Assembly (NCBI RefSeq): GCF_020539505.1
Contig: NZ_JACDXW010000006.1
Span: forward strand, 177,335 to 241,334
Length of the DNA stretch: 64,000 nt
Source of the DNA: Mesopusillimonas faecipullorum
GTDB taxonomy: Bacteria; Pseudomonadota; Gammaproteobacteria; Burkholderiales; Burkholderiaceae_B
Reading direction: 5' to 3'
Shown: positions 16,000 to 25,561 of the stretch, one piece after another
How the letters are laid out: every line of letters begins with the position of its first letter
How positions within the stretch are numbered: the first letter of the stretch is position 1
Notes under the pieces: generated by a model
What the model was told of the DNA's origin: nothing
The model's input: the letters and a program-made list of their open reading frames with translations, nothing else
Database searches by the model: none
Program-made: the position numbers and the translations under genes

Positions 16000-17541
16000 A
16001 TGAAAACGCTTGCAAACTATCTGGAAGGCCGTTGGCAGAATGGCCAAGGCCAAGACGCCGTACTGGTAGACCCCGTACTTGGCACCCCTTTGGCCGCTTT
16101 AGGCGCTCAAGGCCTGGACTTGGCTGCGGGATACCGCTATGCCCGCGAGCAAGGCGGCGCCGCATTGCGCGCCATGACTTACGCTGAGCGCGCCGGTTTG
16201 CTGGCAAAGATCAGCCAGGTTCTGCAAGCTAACCGCGACAAATACTACGATATCTCGCTGCAAAACTCCGGCACCGTCGCCAACGACACGGCCGTCGACG
16301 TAGATGGCAGTTTCTACACCCTGGGCTATTACGCCAAACTTGGCTCGCGCCTTACCGACACCCAATGGCGCGCCGACGGCGCGAGCGATGCACTGGCACG
16401 CGACAACGCCTACGCCAGCCAACACATTCAAGTCCCTGTTCGCGGCCTGGCACTCTTCATCAATGCCTTTAACTTCCCCGCCTGGGGCCTTTGGGAAAAA
16501 GCCGCCCCCGCCCTGCTCTCCGGGGTACCCGTGGTAGTCAAACCAGCCAGCGCAACCGCATGGCTCACTCATGAGATGGTCAAGGACGTCATCGAAGCTG
16601 ACATCTTGCCCAACGGTAGCCTGAACATCATTTGCGGTCGCCCAGAAGGTATGCTGGACGCCCTTGATACCCTGGACGTGGTCTCGTTTACGGGCTCGGC
16701 CGACACCGCCGCCGAGCTGCGCCGACATCCCCGCATCCGTCTGGACGGCGTGCGCTTCAACGCTGAAACCGACAGCGTGAACAGCGCCATCCTTGACCCT
16801 AAAGGCACAGGCCTGGACTTGCTTGTACGCGAAGTCGTCCGCGAGATGACTATCAAGTCCGGTCAGAAATGTACGGCAATCCGCCGCATTCTGGTGCCCG
16901 AAGCTTTATATGAGCAGGCCGCTCAAGCCATTGCCGCCAAACTGGCTGGCGTAGTGGTAGGTGATCCGCGTCTTGAAGGCGTGCGCATGGGCAGTTTGGT
17001 CAGCCCCAGCCAGTGCAAAGCCATCAAGCAAGGCATAGAACAACTGGCTGGTGCCTGCGACACGCTGTTCGATGGTCGCACGCAAAGCACCCTCAAGGTC
17101 GAGGGTGATCAACACGCCTGCGTGCCCCCCATGCTTTTTGGCGTGCGCGATCCCGACACCCACCCCCTGGTCCATCACATGGAAGTGTTTGGCCCTGTGG
17201 CCACCCTGATGCCTTATCGCGATGCAGATCACGCTTTCGCTTTGGCACGACGCGGCCAGGGCTCTTTGGTAGCTTCCGTCTATGGCGAAGACACCGACTT
17301 CCTGTTCGAGGCCGCTGTACAGTTGGCTGAGAGTCATGGCCGGGTTCACTTGGTGAACGAAAGTGTGGCCAAGGTTCAAACCGGCCACGGCAACGCCATG
17401 CCTCAGTCCAACCACGGCGGCCCCGGTCGCGCCGGTGGCGGTCAAGAGCTTGGTGGTCTGCGTGCTCTCGCCTTCTACCATCGTTTAGCGGCCGTTCAGG
17501 CCCCGCCAGCCGTCATCGACCGACTGAACCCCACAAAATAA
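16000..17541 (+). CDS. boxD: 3,4-dehydroadipyl-CoA semialdehyde dehydrogenase BoxD
   Basis: BoxD oxidises the aldehyde made by BoxC to 3,4-dehydroadipyl-CoA, using NADP in studied cases. The 513-residue protein is an aldehyde dehydrogenase of the PaaZ N-domain type. It has the cofactor-site segment INAFNFPAWGLWEKAAPAL around 154-172, the catalytic Glu256 in RFNAETDS and the nucleophile Cys291 in KSGQKCTAIRR. The product would then enter beta-oxidation, whose enzymes are not in this window except perhaps the MaoC gene. The upstream site is weak (GGACAAC). It sits 85 bases after the DUF4863 gene and 66 before the ligase gene. Confidence 0.94.
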   Translation: MKTLANYLEGRWQNGQGQDAVLVDPVLGTPLAALGAQGLDLAAGYRYAREQGGAALRAMTYAERAGLLAKISQVLQANRDKYYDISLQNSGTVANDTAVDVDGSFYTLGYYAKLGSRLTDTQWRADGASDALARDNAYASQHIQVPVRGLALFINAFNFPAWGLWEKAAPALLSGVPVVVKPASATAWLTHEMVKDVIEADILPNGSLNIICGRPEGMLDALDTLDVVSFTGSADTAAELRRHPRIRLDGVRFNAETDSVNSAILDPKGTGLDLLVREVVREMTIKSGQKCTAIRRILVPEALYEQAAQAIAAKLAGVVVGDPRLEGVRMGSLVSPSQCKAIKQGIEQLAGACDTLFDGRTQSTLKVEGDQHACVPPMLFGVRDPDTHPLVHHMEVFGPVATLMPYRDADHAFALARRGQGSLVASVYGEDTDFLFEAAVQLAESHGRVHLVNESVAKVQTGHGNAMPQSNHGGPGRAGGGQELGGLRALAFYHRLAAVQAPPAVIDRLNPTK

Positions 17542-17607
17542 AGTCATGAAGTAGCGGGCGCGTGGCGTGCCCGCGCCCTTCCCATCGCAGCCGGAGACAA
17601 CCCTTCC

Positions 17608-19161
17608 ATGCAAGCCTGCCCCGAACAATTCAACTTTGCACAGTTCATTACCGAGACCAATGCGTCCCGCGCTGATAAAGCCGCCTACATCGACGATCAA
17701 GGCACCCTGACCTATGGTCAGCTGGCCGATCAGGTCGCTCGTTTTGCCGACTTGCTGGGTCAACTGGGTATACGTCGCGAAGAGCGCATTCTGCTCTCCC
17801 TGCACGATACCAATGACTGGCCGGTCGTCTTTCTGGGCGCGCTGCACGCTGGTATCGTGCCGGTAGCCATCAACACCATGCTGCCCCCGCAAGACTACGC
17901 CTACATGCTCGAGCACAGCCGCAGCCGTGCCGTGTTCATTTCGGGGCCGTTGCTGGAAACCATACAAGAAGCCATGAGCGAGGCGCGCCACGAAGTCGAG
18001 CACGTCATCGTCGCTCGTCCCGAGCAGGCCTTGCCGGCAGGCACACTGGCGCTGGAAGCGCTGATGTCTAAAGCCCAGCCCGTCCCCGCTACCCCAACGT
18101 TGGCCGACGAAATTGCTTTCTGGTTGTACTCGTCGGGCTCCACTGGCAAGCCCAAAGGCGTCGTGCACACCCATGCCAACCTTTGGCATACCGCCGAACT
18201 CTACGGCAAGCCCGTTCTGGGCGTGCGTGAAGACGACATCGTGTTTTCGGCCGCTAAGCTGTTTTTCGCGTATGGCCTGGGCAACGCCTTGACCTTCCCG
18301 CTGGCGGTTGGTGCCACCACGGTACTCATGGCCGAGCGCCCAACGCCTGCCGCCGTCTACAAGCGCTTGGTTGATCACAAACCCACCGTATTCTGCGGCG
18401 TACCGACTTTGTATGCCGCCATGTTGGCTTATGCCGACATGCCAAGCAAAGAACAAGTCGCCATGCGCATCTGTGCATCGGCAGGCGAGGCCTTGCCCAA
18501 AGACATCGGCGACCGTTTCTCACAGCAATTTGGCTGCTACATTCTGGACGGCATAGGTTCGACCGAAATGTTGCATATCTTCCTCTCGAACCGGCTGGAT
18601 GATCTGCGCTATGGCACCACCGGTAAGGCCGTGCCCGGCTACGAAGTGGAGTTGCGCGACGATCACGGCCAGCCTCTTCCTGCGGGCGTCATCGGCGACC
18701 TTTATATCAAAGGCCCCAGCGCCGCTTTGATGTATTGGAACAACCGCGAAAAAACCCGCCAAACGTTCTTGGGCGACTGGGTTAAAAGCGGCGACAAGTA
18801 CGTGTGCGACGAAGACGGTTACTACACCTACTCGGGTCGCAGCGACGACATGATCAAGGTCAGCGGCCAATATGTTTCGCCCATTGAGGTCGAGAACGTG
18901 CTTATTCAGCACGCGGCTGTATTGGAAGCCGCCGTCATTGGAGTTACTGATCATCAAGGCCTTACCAAAACAGCTGCTTACGTGGTGCTGCGCAGCGGCC
19001 AACAAGCCAGCGACGCCCTGCAGGTGGAGCTCCAGGCATTCGTCAAATCTCAATTGACCCCGGTCAAGTATCCTCGCGCCATTCATTTCGTCGACGATCT
19101 GCCCAAAACCGCTACAGGCAAGATCCAACGCTTCCGCCTGCGTCAACAGTCCGAGGATTAA
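17608..19161 (+). CDS. bclA: benzoate-CoA ligase
   Basis: This 517-residue adenylate-forming enzyme activates benzoate to benzoyl-CoA with ATP and CoA, the entry step of the box pathway. The P-loop-like motif YSSGSTGKPKG lies at 174-184; further A-motifs include GSTEMLHIFLSNR, YTYSGRSDDMIKVSGQYVSP and the C-terminal catalytic lysine in PKTATGKIQRF. Overall length and motifs match benzoate-CoA ligases of the BadA/BclA group. GGAGA lies 12 bases upstream of the ATG. The flanking boxD and importer genes support benzoate as substrate; 2-aminobenzoate or fluorobenzoate could also be used. Confidence 0.94.
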   Translation: MQACPEQFNFAQFITETNASRADKAAYIDDQGTLTYGQLADQVARFADLLGQLGIRREERILLSLHDTNDWPVVFLGALHAGIVPVAINTMLPPQDYAYMLEHSRSRAVFISGPLLETIQEAMSEARHEVEHVIVARPEQALPAGTLALEALMSKAQPVPATPTLADEIAFWLYSSGSTGKPKGVVHTHANLWHTAELYGKPVLGVREDDIVFSAAKLFFAYGLGNALTFPLAVGATTVLMAERPTPAAVYKRLVDHKPTVFCGVPTLYAAMLAYADMPSKEQVAMRICASAGEALPKDIGDRFSQQFGCYILDGIGSTEMLHIFLSNRLDDLRYGTTGKAVPGYEVELRDDHGQPLPAGVIGDLYIKGPSAALMYWNNREKTRQTFLGDWVKSGDKYVCDEDGYYTYSGRSDDMIKVSGQYVSPIEVENVLIQHAAVLEAAVIGVTDHQGLTKTAAYVVLRSGQQASDALQVELQAFVKSQLTPVKYPRAIHFVDDLPKTATGKIQRFRLRQQSED

Positions 19162-19182
19162 GGCTAGAGCCAGGTAAACGCC

Positions 19183-19995
19183 ATGGGGCAAACGATGACA
19201 AACAAGGCTGCTGCGCTGACTCGCATCTCCATGCAAAGGCGTCTGATCGACATCGAATATAAGTTGATCAACGCCGAAAAACGCGACGCCGATCTGATTG
19301 TCTTTTTACATGAAGGCCTAGGATCGGTCGCGATGTGGCGTGACTTTCCCGAGCTACTCTGTGCCGCTACGCAAACGCGCGGCTTGGTGTATTCGCGTTA
19401 CGGTTACGGTGGCAGCACGCCCAAAGCAGCCGACGAAAATTGGCCAGTATCGTATATGCACGAGCAGGCCATCGAGGCTTTGCCCGCTTTGCTGGCCGAG
19501 CTGGGCCTGCAAAACGAACGTCCTGTGCTTTACGGCCACAGCGACGGCGCCTCCATTGCTTTGCTGTACGCCGCCCTATACCCAGATGCTGTCAAAGGCA
19601 TCGTGGTGGCGGCGCCCCACATATTTGTGGAGGACATCACCATCGCCAGCATAGAAGCCGCCCGCATTGCCTATGCGAACACCGACCTGCCCTCACGTCT
19701 GGGCAAATTCCATCAGGATGCCGACGCCACCTTCCGTGCTTGGAACGACGTCTGGCTGAATCCCGAGTTCCGTCACTGGAACATCGAGCCTTACCTGCCT
19801 CAAATTCGCTGCCCCGTTCTGGCCATCCAGGGCGAGGACGACGAGTACGGCACTTTGGCGCAAATCCAAGGGATAGTCCGGCTTGTGTCTCACGCACAGC
19901 CCTGTATTCTAGCCAACTGTCGACATTCACCCCATAAAGATCAGACGAACGCTGTCGTTCTTAACGTCCAGGATTTTTTACGCCAGCTTCAGTAG
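19183..19995 (+). CDS. alpha/beta hydrolase of the box cluster
   Basis: The 270-residue protein has an alpha/beta-hydrolase fold: an oxyanion-region motif FLHEGLGS near 41-48, YSRYGYGGS at about 70-78, the nucleophile elbow GHSDG at 118-122 (Ser120), an acidic residue in QGEDDEYG and a C-terminal His in CRHSPHKD. The substrate is unknown. In the cluster it could act as a thioesterase that releases CoA from dead-end acyl-CoA species, or hydrolyse an ester to benzoate. It lies 21 bases after the ligase and 59 before the importer binding protein. The start could be the ATG at 19183 or at 19195, the second preceded by GGGG. Confidence 0.75.
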   Translation: MGQTMTNKAAALTRISMQRRLIDIEYKLINAEKRDADLIVFLHEGLGSVAMWRDFPELLCAATQTRGLVYSRYGYGGSTPKAADENWPVSYMHEQAIEALPALLAELGLQNERPVLYGHSDGASIALLYAALYPDAVKGIVVAAPHIFVEDITIASIEAARIAYANTDLPSRLGKFHQDADATFRAWNDVWLNPEFRHWNIEPYLPQIRCPVLAIQGEDDEYGTLAQIQGIVRLVSHAQPCILANCRHSPHKDQTNAVVLNVQDFLRQLQ

Positions 19996-20054
19996 CTGAC
20001 ATATCCCGGGACAAAACCACAATACTTACCCCCTACTACCAACAGGAGCAGACA

Positions 20055-21215
20055 ATGAAGAAAACTTTCACCTATACGGCCCTGGCCGCCTTTTTCGCCT
20101 TGGGCGCCGCAGGTCAAGCCCATGCCGTCGTCAAGGTCGGTTTCATGCTGCCTTACAGCGGCACCTACGCCAAGCTGGGCGAAGCCATCGAAAACGGCTT
20201 CAAGCTGTATGTACAAGAGCAAGGCGGCAAACTGGCTGGCCAAGAAGTTGAATACTTCAAGGTCGATGACGAATCCAACCCCTCGAAGGGCCCGGAAAAC
20301 GCCAATCGTTTGGTACAGCGCGACCAGGTCGATGTATTGGTTGGCACGGTACACTCCGGCGTCGCCATGGCTTTGGCCAAAGCTGCCAAAGATTCCGACA
20401 CCACGCTGATCATCCCTAACGCCGGCGCCGATGCCATCACCGGTCCTCTGTGCAGCAAGAACATCTTCCGTTCTTCGTTCTCGAACTGGCAACCTGGCTA
20501 TGCCATGGGCCCTGTGGCACTCGACAAAGGCCATAAAACAGCGATCACCATTTCCTGGAACTACGCTGCAGGTAAAGAATCTACCGACGGCTTCAAAGAA
20601 TCCTTTGAAAAAGGGGGTGGCAAAGTCGTTAAGCACTTGACTCTGCCCTTCCCCAACGTGGAATTCCAGCCGCTGCTGACCGAAATCGCAGCGACCAAGC
20701 CTGATGCTGTTTATACCTTCTTTGCAGGCGGCGGTGCTGTCAAATTCGTGCAAGATTACTACGCAGCCGGCTTGAACAAGACCATCCCCTTGCTGGGCAG
20801 CGGCTTCCTGACTGACGGCACCTTGGAAGCCCAAGGCGAGTCTGCCCAAGGCCTGCTGACCACGCTGCATTACGCCGACGGCTTGAATACCGAACGCGAC
20901 AATGCCTTCCGTGAAAGCTACAGCAAGAACTTCCCGGCCTTGCCGCCTGACGTCTACGCCGTCCAAGGTTACGACGCTGCTCAGCTTCTGGCCGCCGGCC
21001 TGAAAGCCGTAGACGGCGACGTTACCAAGAAAGACGCCATGCGCGACGCCATGCGTGACGCCACCATCGACAGCCCACGCGGCACGTTCAAACTGTCCGC
21101 CGCCGGCAACCCCGTGCAAGACATGTATCTGCGTGAAGTTCAAGGCACACAGAACGTGAACAAGGGTATTGCCGTCAAGGACTTGGCCGACCCCGCTCGC
21201 GGCTGCAAGCTGTAA
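20055..21215 (+). CDS. Liv-type ABC transporter, periplasmic binding protein (probable benzoate importer)
   Basis: The 386-residue product carries a signal peptide (MKKTFTYTALAAFFALG..., cleavage near AHA at residue 24) and a type I periplasmic binding fold of the leucine-binding group, seen in VVKVGFMLPYSGTYAKLGEAI and the repeated Rossmann halves. It captures the ligand in the periplasm. AGGAGC lies just upstream of the ATG. Although the family is named for branched-chain amino acids, many members bind aromatic acids. Position directly after the benzoate-CoA ligase and hydrolase genes and before matching permease and ATPase genes supports benzoate or a relative as ligand (inference). Confidence 0.9.
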   Translation: MKKTFTYTALAAFFALGAAGQAHAVVKVGFMLPYSGTYAKLGEAIENGFKLYVQEQGGKLAGQEVEYFKVDDESNPSKGPENANRLVQRDQVDVLVGTVHSGVAMALAKAAKDSDTTLIIPNAGADAITGPLCSKNIFRSSFSNWQPGYAMGPVALDKGHKTAITISWNYAAGKESTDGFKESFEKGGGKVVKHLTLPFPNVEFQPLLTEIAATKPDAVYTFFAGGGAVKFVQDYYAAGLNKTIPLLGSGFLTDGTLEAQGESAQGLLTTLHYADGLNTERDNAFRESYSKNFPALPPDVYAVQGYDAAQLLAAGLKAVDGDVTKKDAMRDAMRDATIDSPRGTFKLSAAGNPVQDMYLREVQGTQNVNKGIAVKDLADPARGCKL

Positions 21216-21239
21216 TCCCGTAGTAATCAAGGAGTTCCT

Positions 21240-22121
21240 GTGGACCCGATCATTTTCCTGATCCAGTGCCTGAATGCCATCCAGTATGGCCTGCTGCTGT
21301 TCCTCGTGGCCAGCGGCTTGACGCTCATTTTCGGCATCATGGGCATCATCAATCTCGCACATGGCAGCTTTTACATGATCGGGGCCTACATGGCTTTCGC
21401 TTTACAGCCCCTGATCTCCCAGTATGCCGGCGAGAGCTTCGTTCTGACCCTGCTGGCGTGCGTCGCGCTGGCGGCCATACTAGGCTACTTCCTCGAATGG
21501 GCCTTTTATAGCTATCTGTACCATCGCGACCATCTCCAGCAGGTGCTCATGACCTTCGGCCTCATCCTGGTCTTCGAAGAGCTGCGTAGTCTGCTCGTGG
21601 GTAACGACGTGCATGGCGTTCCCATCCCCGCTTGGCTGCAGGGTTCGATTTCGCTGGCAGACGTCATGACATATCCCATCTACCGGCTCTTCATATCGGT
21701 GGTGTGCATTATCGTGGCGGGCTTGCTGTACTGGGTACTCACCCGTACCAGGCTGGGCATGATGATACGTGCGGGCGCCAGCAACCGCGAGATGATCAAC
21801 TCGCTGGGTATAGACATCAACCGTTTGTTCCGTATTGTGTTTGCCATGGGCGTAGCCCTTGCAGCGCTTGCCGGCGCCATCGCGGCACCGGTGTCTTCGG
21901 TCTATCCCGGCATGGGCCAATCCGTACTCATCATCTGCTTTGTGGTGGTGGTTATCGGTGGCATAGGCTCTATCCGAGGCGCGTTTCTGGCCGCCATGCT
22001 GGTCGGCTTCGTTGACACCTTCGGTCAAATTCTGTTCCCAGCCGCCGCCGGCGTGCTGGTTTACCTACTGATGGCTGCCATTCTTCTTTTCAAGCCCGAA
22101 GGGCTGTTCAAACAGGGCTGA
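21240..22121 (+). CDS. livH: Liv-type ABC transporter permease (LivH family)
   Basis: The 293-residue integral membrane protein is one of the two permeases of the importer. Eight or so hydrophobic helices are visible, with the family segment GLTLIFGIMGIINLAHGSFYMIGAY near the N-terminus and a GGIGSIRGAFLAAMLVG loop that contacts the ATPases. The start is GTG at 21240, with AAGGAG eight bases upstream, 24 bases after the binding-protein stop. It pairs with the LivM-type permease that follows after 5 bases. Confidence 0.92.
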   Translation: MDPIIFLIQCLNAIQYGLLLFLVASGLTLIFGIMGIINLAHGSFYMIGAYMAFALQPLISQYAGESFVLTLLACVALAAILGYFLEWAFYSYLYHRDHLQQVLMTFGLILVFEELRSLLVGNDVHGVPIPAWLQGSISLADVMTYPIYRLFISVVCIIVAGLLYWVLTRTRLGMMIRAGASNREMINSLGIDINRLFRIVFAMGVALAALAGAIAAPVSSVYPGMGQSVLIICFVVVVIGGIGSIRGAFLAAMLVGFVDTFGQILFPAAAGVLVYLLMAAILLFKPEGLFKQG

Positions 22122-22126
22122 ACACC

Positions 22127-23143
22127 ATGCAAAATACCTTACGCGGCCTTCTGCTGCTGATACTGATCGGCCTAGTCGCTGTGCTGCCATTTTTTACCAC
22201 CGACTATTACGCGAGTCTGACGGTCAAAATAATGATCTACGCCCTGTTCGCGCTCAGCCTGCAATTGCTGGTGGGCGGAACCGGTTTGGTCAGTTTGGGC
22301 CACGCGGCCTTTTTCGGCATTGCAGCGTATTTTGTGACGCTGCTCACCCCCGACACCGGCGCCGGCAACTTCTTCGTGTTGCTGGCAGGCGCCTTGATCG
22401 TCACGATGGCCTACGCAGCTGTTACCGGGGCCCTGGCGCTGCGCACCAAGGGCATCTACTTCATCATGGTGACACTGGCCTTCGCACAGATGGCCTATTA
22501 CGTGTTCCACGACACCAAGGTAGGTGGTGGTACTGACGGGATCTACCTGTACTTCCGTCCCGAACTACGCATAGGCGATTGGACTCTCCTGAACATCGAC
22601 AACGCCTATGTGTTTTACCTGTTCGTACTAGGCTGCTTGCTGCTGTCGTGGGCCTTTTTAGCCGTACTCATGCGCTCTCGCTTCGGTGCCGCGCTTACCG
22701 GCATCCGCGTCAACGAACAACGTATGCGCGCAGCAGGGTTCTCAACCTTTGGCTACAAGCTAACAGCCTACATCATCGCTGCCGCGCTGGCCGGCGTAGC
22801 CGGCTTTCTGTACGCAGCTAAAGATGGCTACGTTAACCCCGAACTCATGGCCTGGGAGCAATCGGGCCTGGTATTGCTGATGGTCATTCTGGGCGGTAGT
22901 GGCCGTCTCTGGGGCGCCATCATCGGGGCCGTGGTACTGACCATGCTGCAAGAACTCTTCCAGTCGCAATCGATATTCGGCGAGTTCGCCAAGAACTGGC
23001 ACCTGCCCTATGGCCTGGCCATCATCGCCCTGGTTGCCCTGCTGCCCAACGGGCTCACCGGCCTACCCGAACAACTGCGCACGCGCCGCGCCCGTAAGGC
23101 GCAACTGCGCGCCGCCAGCGCAGCACAGGACTCTGCATCATGA
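22127..23143 (+). CDS. livM: Liv-type ABC transporter permease (LivM family)
   Basis: The 338-residue second permease has about ten hydrophobic segments, the N-terminal family motif LQLLVGGTGLVSLGHAAFFGIAAY split over two helices, and the cytoplasmic coupling segment GGSGRLWGAIIGAVVL. The C-terminus is basic. It begins 5 bases after livH with a weak ribosome site, suggesting translational coupling, and its stop overlaps the next ATG (ATGA). It should form the channel with LivH. Confidence 0.92.
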   Translation: MQNTLRGLLLLILIGLVAVLPFFTTDYYASLTVKIMIYALFALSLQLLVGGTGLVSLGHAAFFGIAAYFVTLLTPDTGAGNFFVLLAGALIVTMAYAAVTGALALRTKGIYFIMVTLAFAQMAYYVFHDTKVGGGTDGIYLYFRPELRIGDWTLLNIDNAYVFYLFVLGCLLLSWAFLAVLMRSRFGAALTGIRVNEQRMRAAGFSTFGYKLTAYIIAAALAGVAGFLYAAKDGYVNPELMAWEQSGLVLLMVILGGSGRLWGAIIGAVVLTMLQELFQSQSIFGEFAKNWHLPYGLAIIALVALLPNGLTGLPEQLRTRRARKAQLRAASAAQDSAS

Positions 23144-23889
23144 GCCAAGCATTACTCACCGCAAGCAATATCACGCGCCGCTTCGGCGGGCTTACCGCCA
23201 TCAATAACGTGTCGTTGACACTGACGCAAGGTACCGTTCACGCCGTCATTGGTACTAACGGCGCAGGCAAGTCCACCTTGGTCAGCGTGCTCTCTGGCGA
23301 GATTCCTCCCAACGAGGGCCGCATCATGATGGGCAACAACGACATCACGCAATGGCCGCAACCTCGCCGTGCACAAGCCGGCATGGGCCGCAGCTACCAG
23401 CGCACGACCATCTTCCCCAGCCTTACCGTGCACGAGAACTGCCGGATTGCCGCACAAGCCAATCACCAGCATTTCTGGCGCTGGTTTCAACCCGCCAGTC
23501 ACTGTAAAGAAAGCAATAGTGCCGCTGACCGCGCCCTGGCGCTTGCAGGCCTCGAAAACGAAGCCACTCGCACAGCCGGCTTGCTGTCACACGGAGCCAA
23601 GCGTCAGCTGGAGATCGCCATGAGCCTGGCGACTCATCCTAGAGTGCTGCTGCTTGACGAACCTCTGGCCGGCATGGGCCCCGAAGAAACCGAACGCATG
23701 CTCGACCTGCTAGCTACCCTGAAAGCCGAGCACGCCATCCTTCTGATCGAACACGATATGGAAGCCGTCTTCCGTATCGCTGACATTATCACCGTCATGG
23801 TTAACGGTACCGTCATCGCCCACGGCGACCCCGACGCTATCCGCAACGACCCGCAAGTGCAAATTGCCTATCTCGGAGACGACGAATGA
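23140..23889 (+). CDS. livG: Liv-type ABC transporter ATPase (LivG family)
   Basis: This 249-residue ATP-binding subunit has Walker A GTNGAGKST at 38-46, the ABC signature region LLSHGAKRQLEIAMSLA (SHGAK, a common LivG variant), Walker B VLLLDEPLAGM and the switch His in LIEHDMEAV. The Arg-rich GMGRSYQRTTIFPSLTV around the Q-loop is typical. It overlaps livM and livF by four bases each (ATGA), so stoichiometric expression is likely. It energises uptake together with LivF. Confidence 0.93.
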   Translation: MSQALLTASNITRRFGGLTAINNVSLTLTQGTVHAVIGTNGAGKSTLVSVLSGEIPPNEGRIMMGNNDITQWPQPRRAQAGMGRSYQRTTIFPSLTVHENCRIAAQANHQHFWRWFQPASHCKESNSAADRALALAGLENEATRTAGLLSHGAKRQLEIAMSLATHPRVLLLDEPLAGMGPEETERMLDLLATLKAEHAILLIEHDMEAVFRIADIITVMVNGTVIAHGDPDAIRNDPQVQIAYLGDDE

Positions 23890-24596
23890 CCGCCCTTATA
23901 CAGGCAGAAGGCCTGCACACGTATTATGGTGCCAGCCATATCCTGTTTGGCGTGGACATCGCCATACAACCGGGTGAGTCAGTAGGGCTGCTAGGCCGTA
24001 ACGGCATGGGAAAGACCACCCTCATCCGTACGCTGATGGGGCACATCACGCCCACACGCGGACACGTTCAATACCGCGGGCGCTCACGCTCGCAGCCCGC
24101 CCCTCATCAAATTGCACGCATGGGCGTGGCCTATGTTCCTGAAGGCCGAGGCATCTTCCCTAACCTGGACGTACGCGAAAACCTGCTGGTTGCCGCCCGC
24201 CCAGGTTTCGATGGTCGCCAAGACTGGACCTACGAACGCGTCATGGAAACCTTCCCAAGGTTAACGGAACGCTTGAGCCATGGCGGCCAGCAGCTGTCGG
24301 GTGGCGAACAACAGATGCTGGCTATTGGTCGTGCACTGATGACCAACCCCGACGTACTCATCCTGGATGAGGCAACAGAAGGTTTGGCCCCTATCATCGT
24401 GGCAGAAATCTGGCGCATTATCGCCACTATCCGCGAGGCCGGCGTGGCAACCCTGATCGTAGACCGCAACTACCGCAAGGTATTGGCGCACACTGATCGC
24501 TGCGTGGTTCTGGAAAAAGGGCACGTAGTGGAAACACGCGATAGCGTGACCCTGGCGCAAAACACCGAGCTACTGACTCGTTACCTGGGTGTTTAA
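23886..24596 (+). CDS. livF: Liv-type ABC transporter ATPase (LivF family)
   Basis: The 236-residue second ATPase has Walker A GRNGMGKTT at 37-45, the signature QQLSGGEQQMLAIGRAL, and Walker B VLILDEATEGLAP. The usual H-loop segment reads LIVDRNYRKV, where LivF proteins commonly have LIVEQN in place of a His. It is the last gene of the box/transport run and is followed at once by two strong hairpins. Confidence 0.93.
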   Translation: MTALIQAEGLHTYYGASHILFGVDIAIQPGESVGLLGRNGMGKTTLIRTLMGHITPTRGHVQYRGRSRSQPAPHQIARMGVAYVPEGRGIFPNLDVRENLLVAARPGFDGRQDWTYERVMETFPRLTERLSHGGQQLSGGEQQMLAIGRALMTNPDVLILDEATEGLAPIIVAEIWRIIATIREAGVATLIVDRNYRKVLAHTDRCVVLEKGHVVETRDSVTLAQNTELLTRYLGV

Positions 24597-24600
24597 GAAT

Positions 24601-24667
24601 GCGGGCTTGAGCCACAAGCCCGCTTGAAACACCTAGCGGGAAACCGGCGTACTCCCGGTTTCCCGCT
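24601..24667. terminator. double hairpin between convergent livF and qorB
   Basis: GCGGGCTTG (24601-24609) pairs perfectly with CAAGCCCGC (24615-24623). AGCGGGAAACCGG (24635-24647) pairs perfectly over 13 bases with CCGGTTTCCCGCT (24655-24667). They lie between the two convergent stops (24596 and 24699). No long U-tract is present on either strand, so strength is uncertain. Confidence 0.6.
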
Positions 24668-24698
24668 GGTCCAGGGACTCAGCCCTGTCTTGCGCCGT

Positions 24699-25544
24699 TT
24701 ACTGGCACGCCACGCGCACCGCTTCGCTTAAGGGCGTTGTAGGACGACCTATCAGCACAGATAACTGCTTACCGTCATCAAATAAGGCGTCTTCGGAGGC
24801 GCCGACATCCCAAGACGCGATCGCCGCCGCTAAAGCCTGCGGCAAGCCCACATTTTCAAGGATTTTGGCGTATTCCGCTTCAGGTAGATTTTGATAGGGG
24901 ATCTCACGCCCCACTTGACGCGAGACCTCAGCAGCCAAATCCGCCAATGTCCAGGCTTGATCACCCGCCAGCTCGTAAGTTTTTCCTTCATGCCCAGACG
25001 TAGTCAGCACGACGGCTGCCGCCTCTGCGTAATCCGCACGTGTTGCAGAAGCAATACGACCGTTGCCTGCGCTCCCCACCAAAGCCCCAGCGGCTAAGGC
25101 GCCGGGAATCGCTCCCGTGTAGTTTTCGGTATACCAACCATTGCGTAGCAAGGTATAGCTCAGGCCGGAGGCTTTGATCGCAGCCTCGGTTTGCACATGC
25201 TCTGCCGCCAAACTAAGCGGCGAGGTATCGGCATGCAGCAAACTGGTGTACACCACCCGCCTGACTCCTGCCAGTTTCGCCGCCTCCAGTACATTCTGGT
25301 GCTGCGGGACGCGCTGGCCCACCTCGCTGGAAGAAATCAACAACAGTGTGTCAACGCCGGCCAAGGCGGTTTGTAGTTGCCCGGGTTGGCTGTAGTCCGC
25401 TTGGCGAGCGGCGACGCCTAGGTCAGCTGCCTTTTCGGGCGAGCGTACCAAAGCGACAAGCTCGTCAGCGGCAAGCTTACGCTTGAGTTGTTCTATTACG
25501 AGGCGACCCAATTGACCGGTAGCCCCGGTTACGGCGATAGTCAT
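24699..25544 (-). CDS. qorB: NAD(P)H:quinone oxidoreductase, QorB/YtfG type
   Basis: The 281-residue protein is an atypical short-chain dehydrogenase of the NmrA-like group. It shows the dinucleotide motif GATGQLG at 7-13, AALVR-like strand LVALVRSPEKA, and the QorB-type segments LLISSSEVGQR and GLSYTLLRNGWYTENY. QorB reduces quinones with NADPH. It is divergent from an HxlR-family regulator gene, the same pairing as ytfG/ytfH in enterobacteria, which supports the assignment and suggests control by quinone or redox stress. AAGGAGT precedes the ATG. Confidence 0.9.
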   Translation of the reverse strand: MTIAVTGATGQLGRLVIEQLKRKLAADELVALVRSPEKAADLGVAARQADYSQPGQLQTALAGVDTLLLISSSEVGQRVPQHQNVLEAAKLAGVRRVVYTSLLHADTSPLSLAAEHVQTEAAIKASGLSYTLLRNGWYTENYTGAIPGALAAGALVGSAGNGRIASATRADYAEAAAVVLTTSGHEGKTYELAGDQAWTLADLAAEVSRQVGREIPYQNLPEAEYAKILENVGLPQALAAAIASWDVGASEDALFDDGKQLSVLIGRPTTPLSEAVRVACQ

Positions 25545-25561
25545 CTTGAACTCCTTAGAAT

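Noticed and set aside
19989..21362. 457-codon open frame on the minus strand opposite the importer binding protein
   Set aside because: Antisense to a gene with a clear signal peptide and family fold; the composition is unlike a protein.
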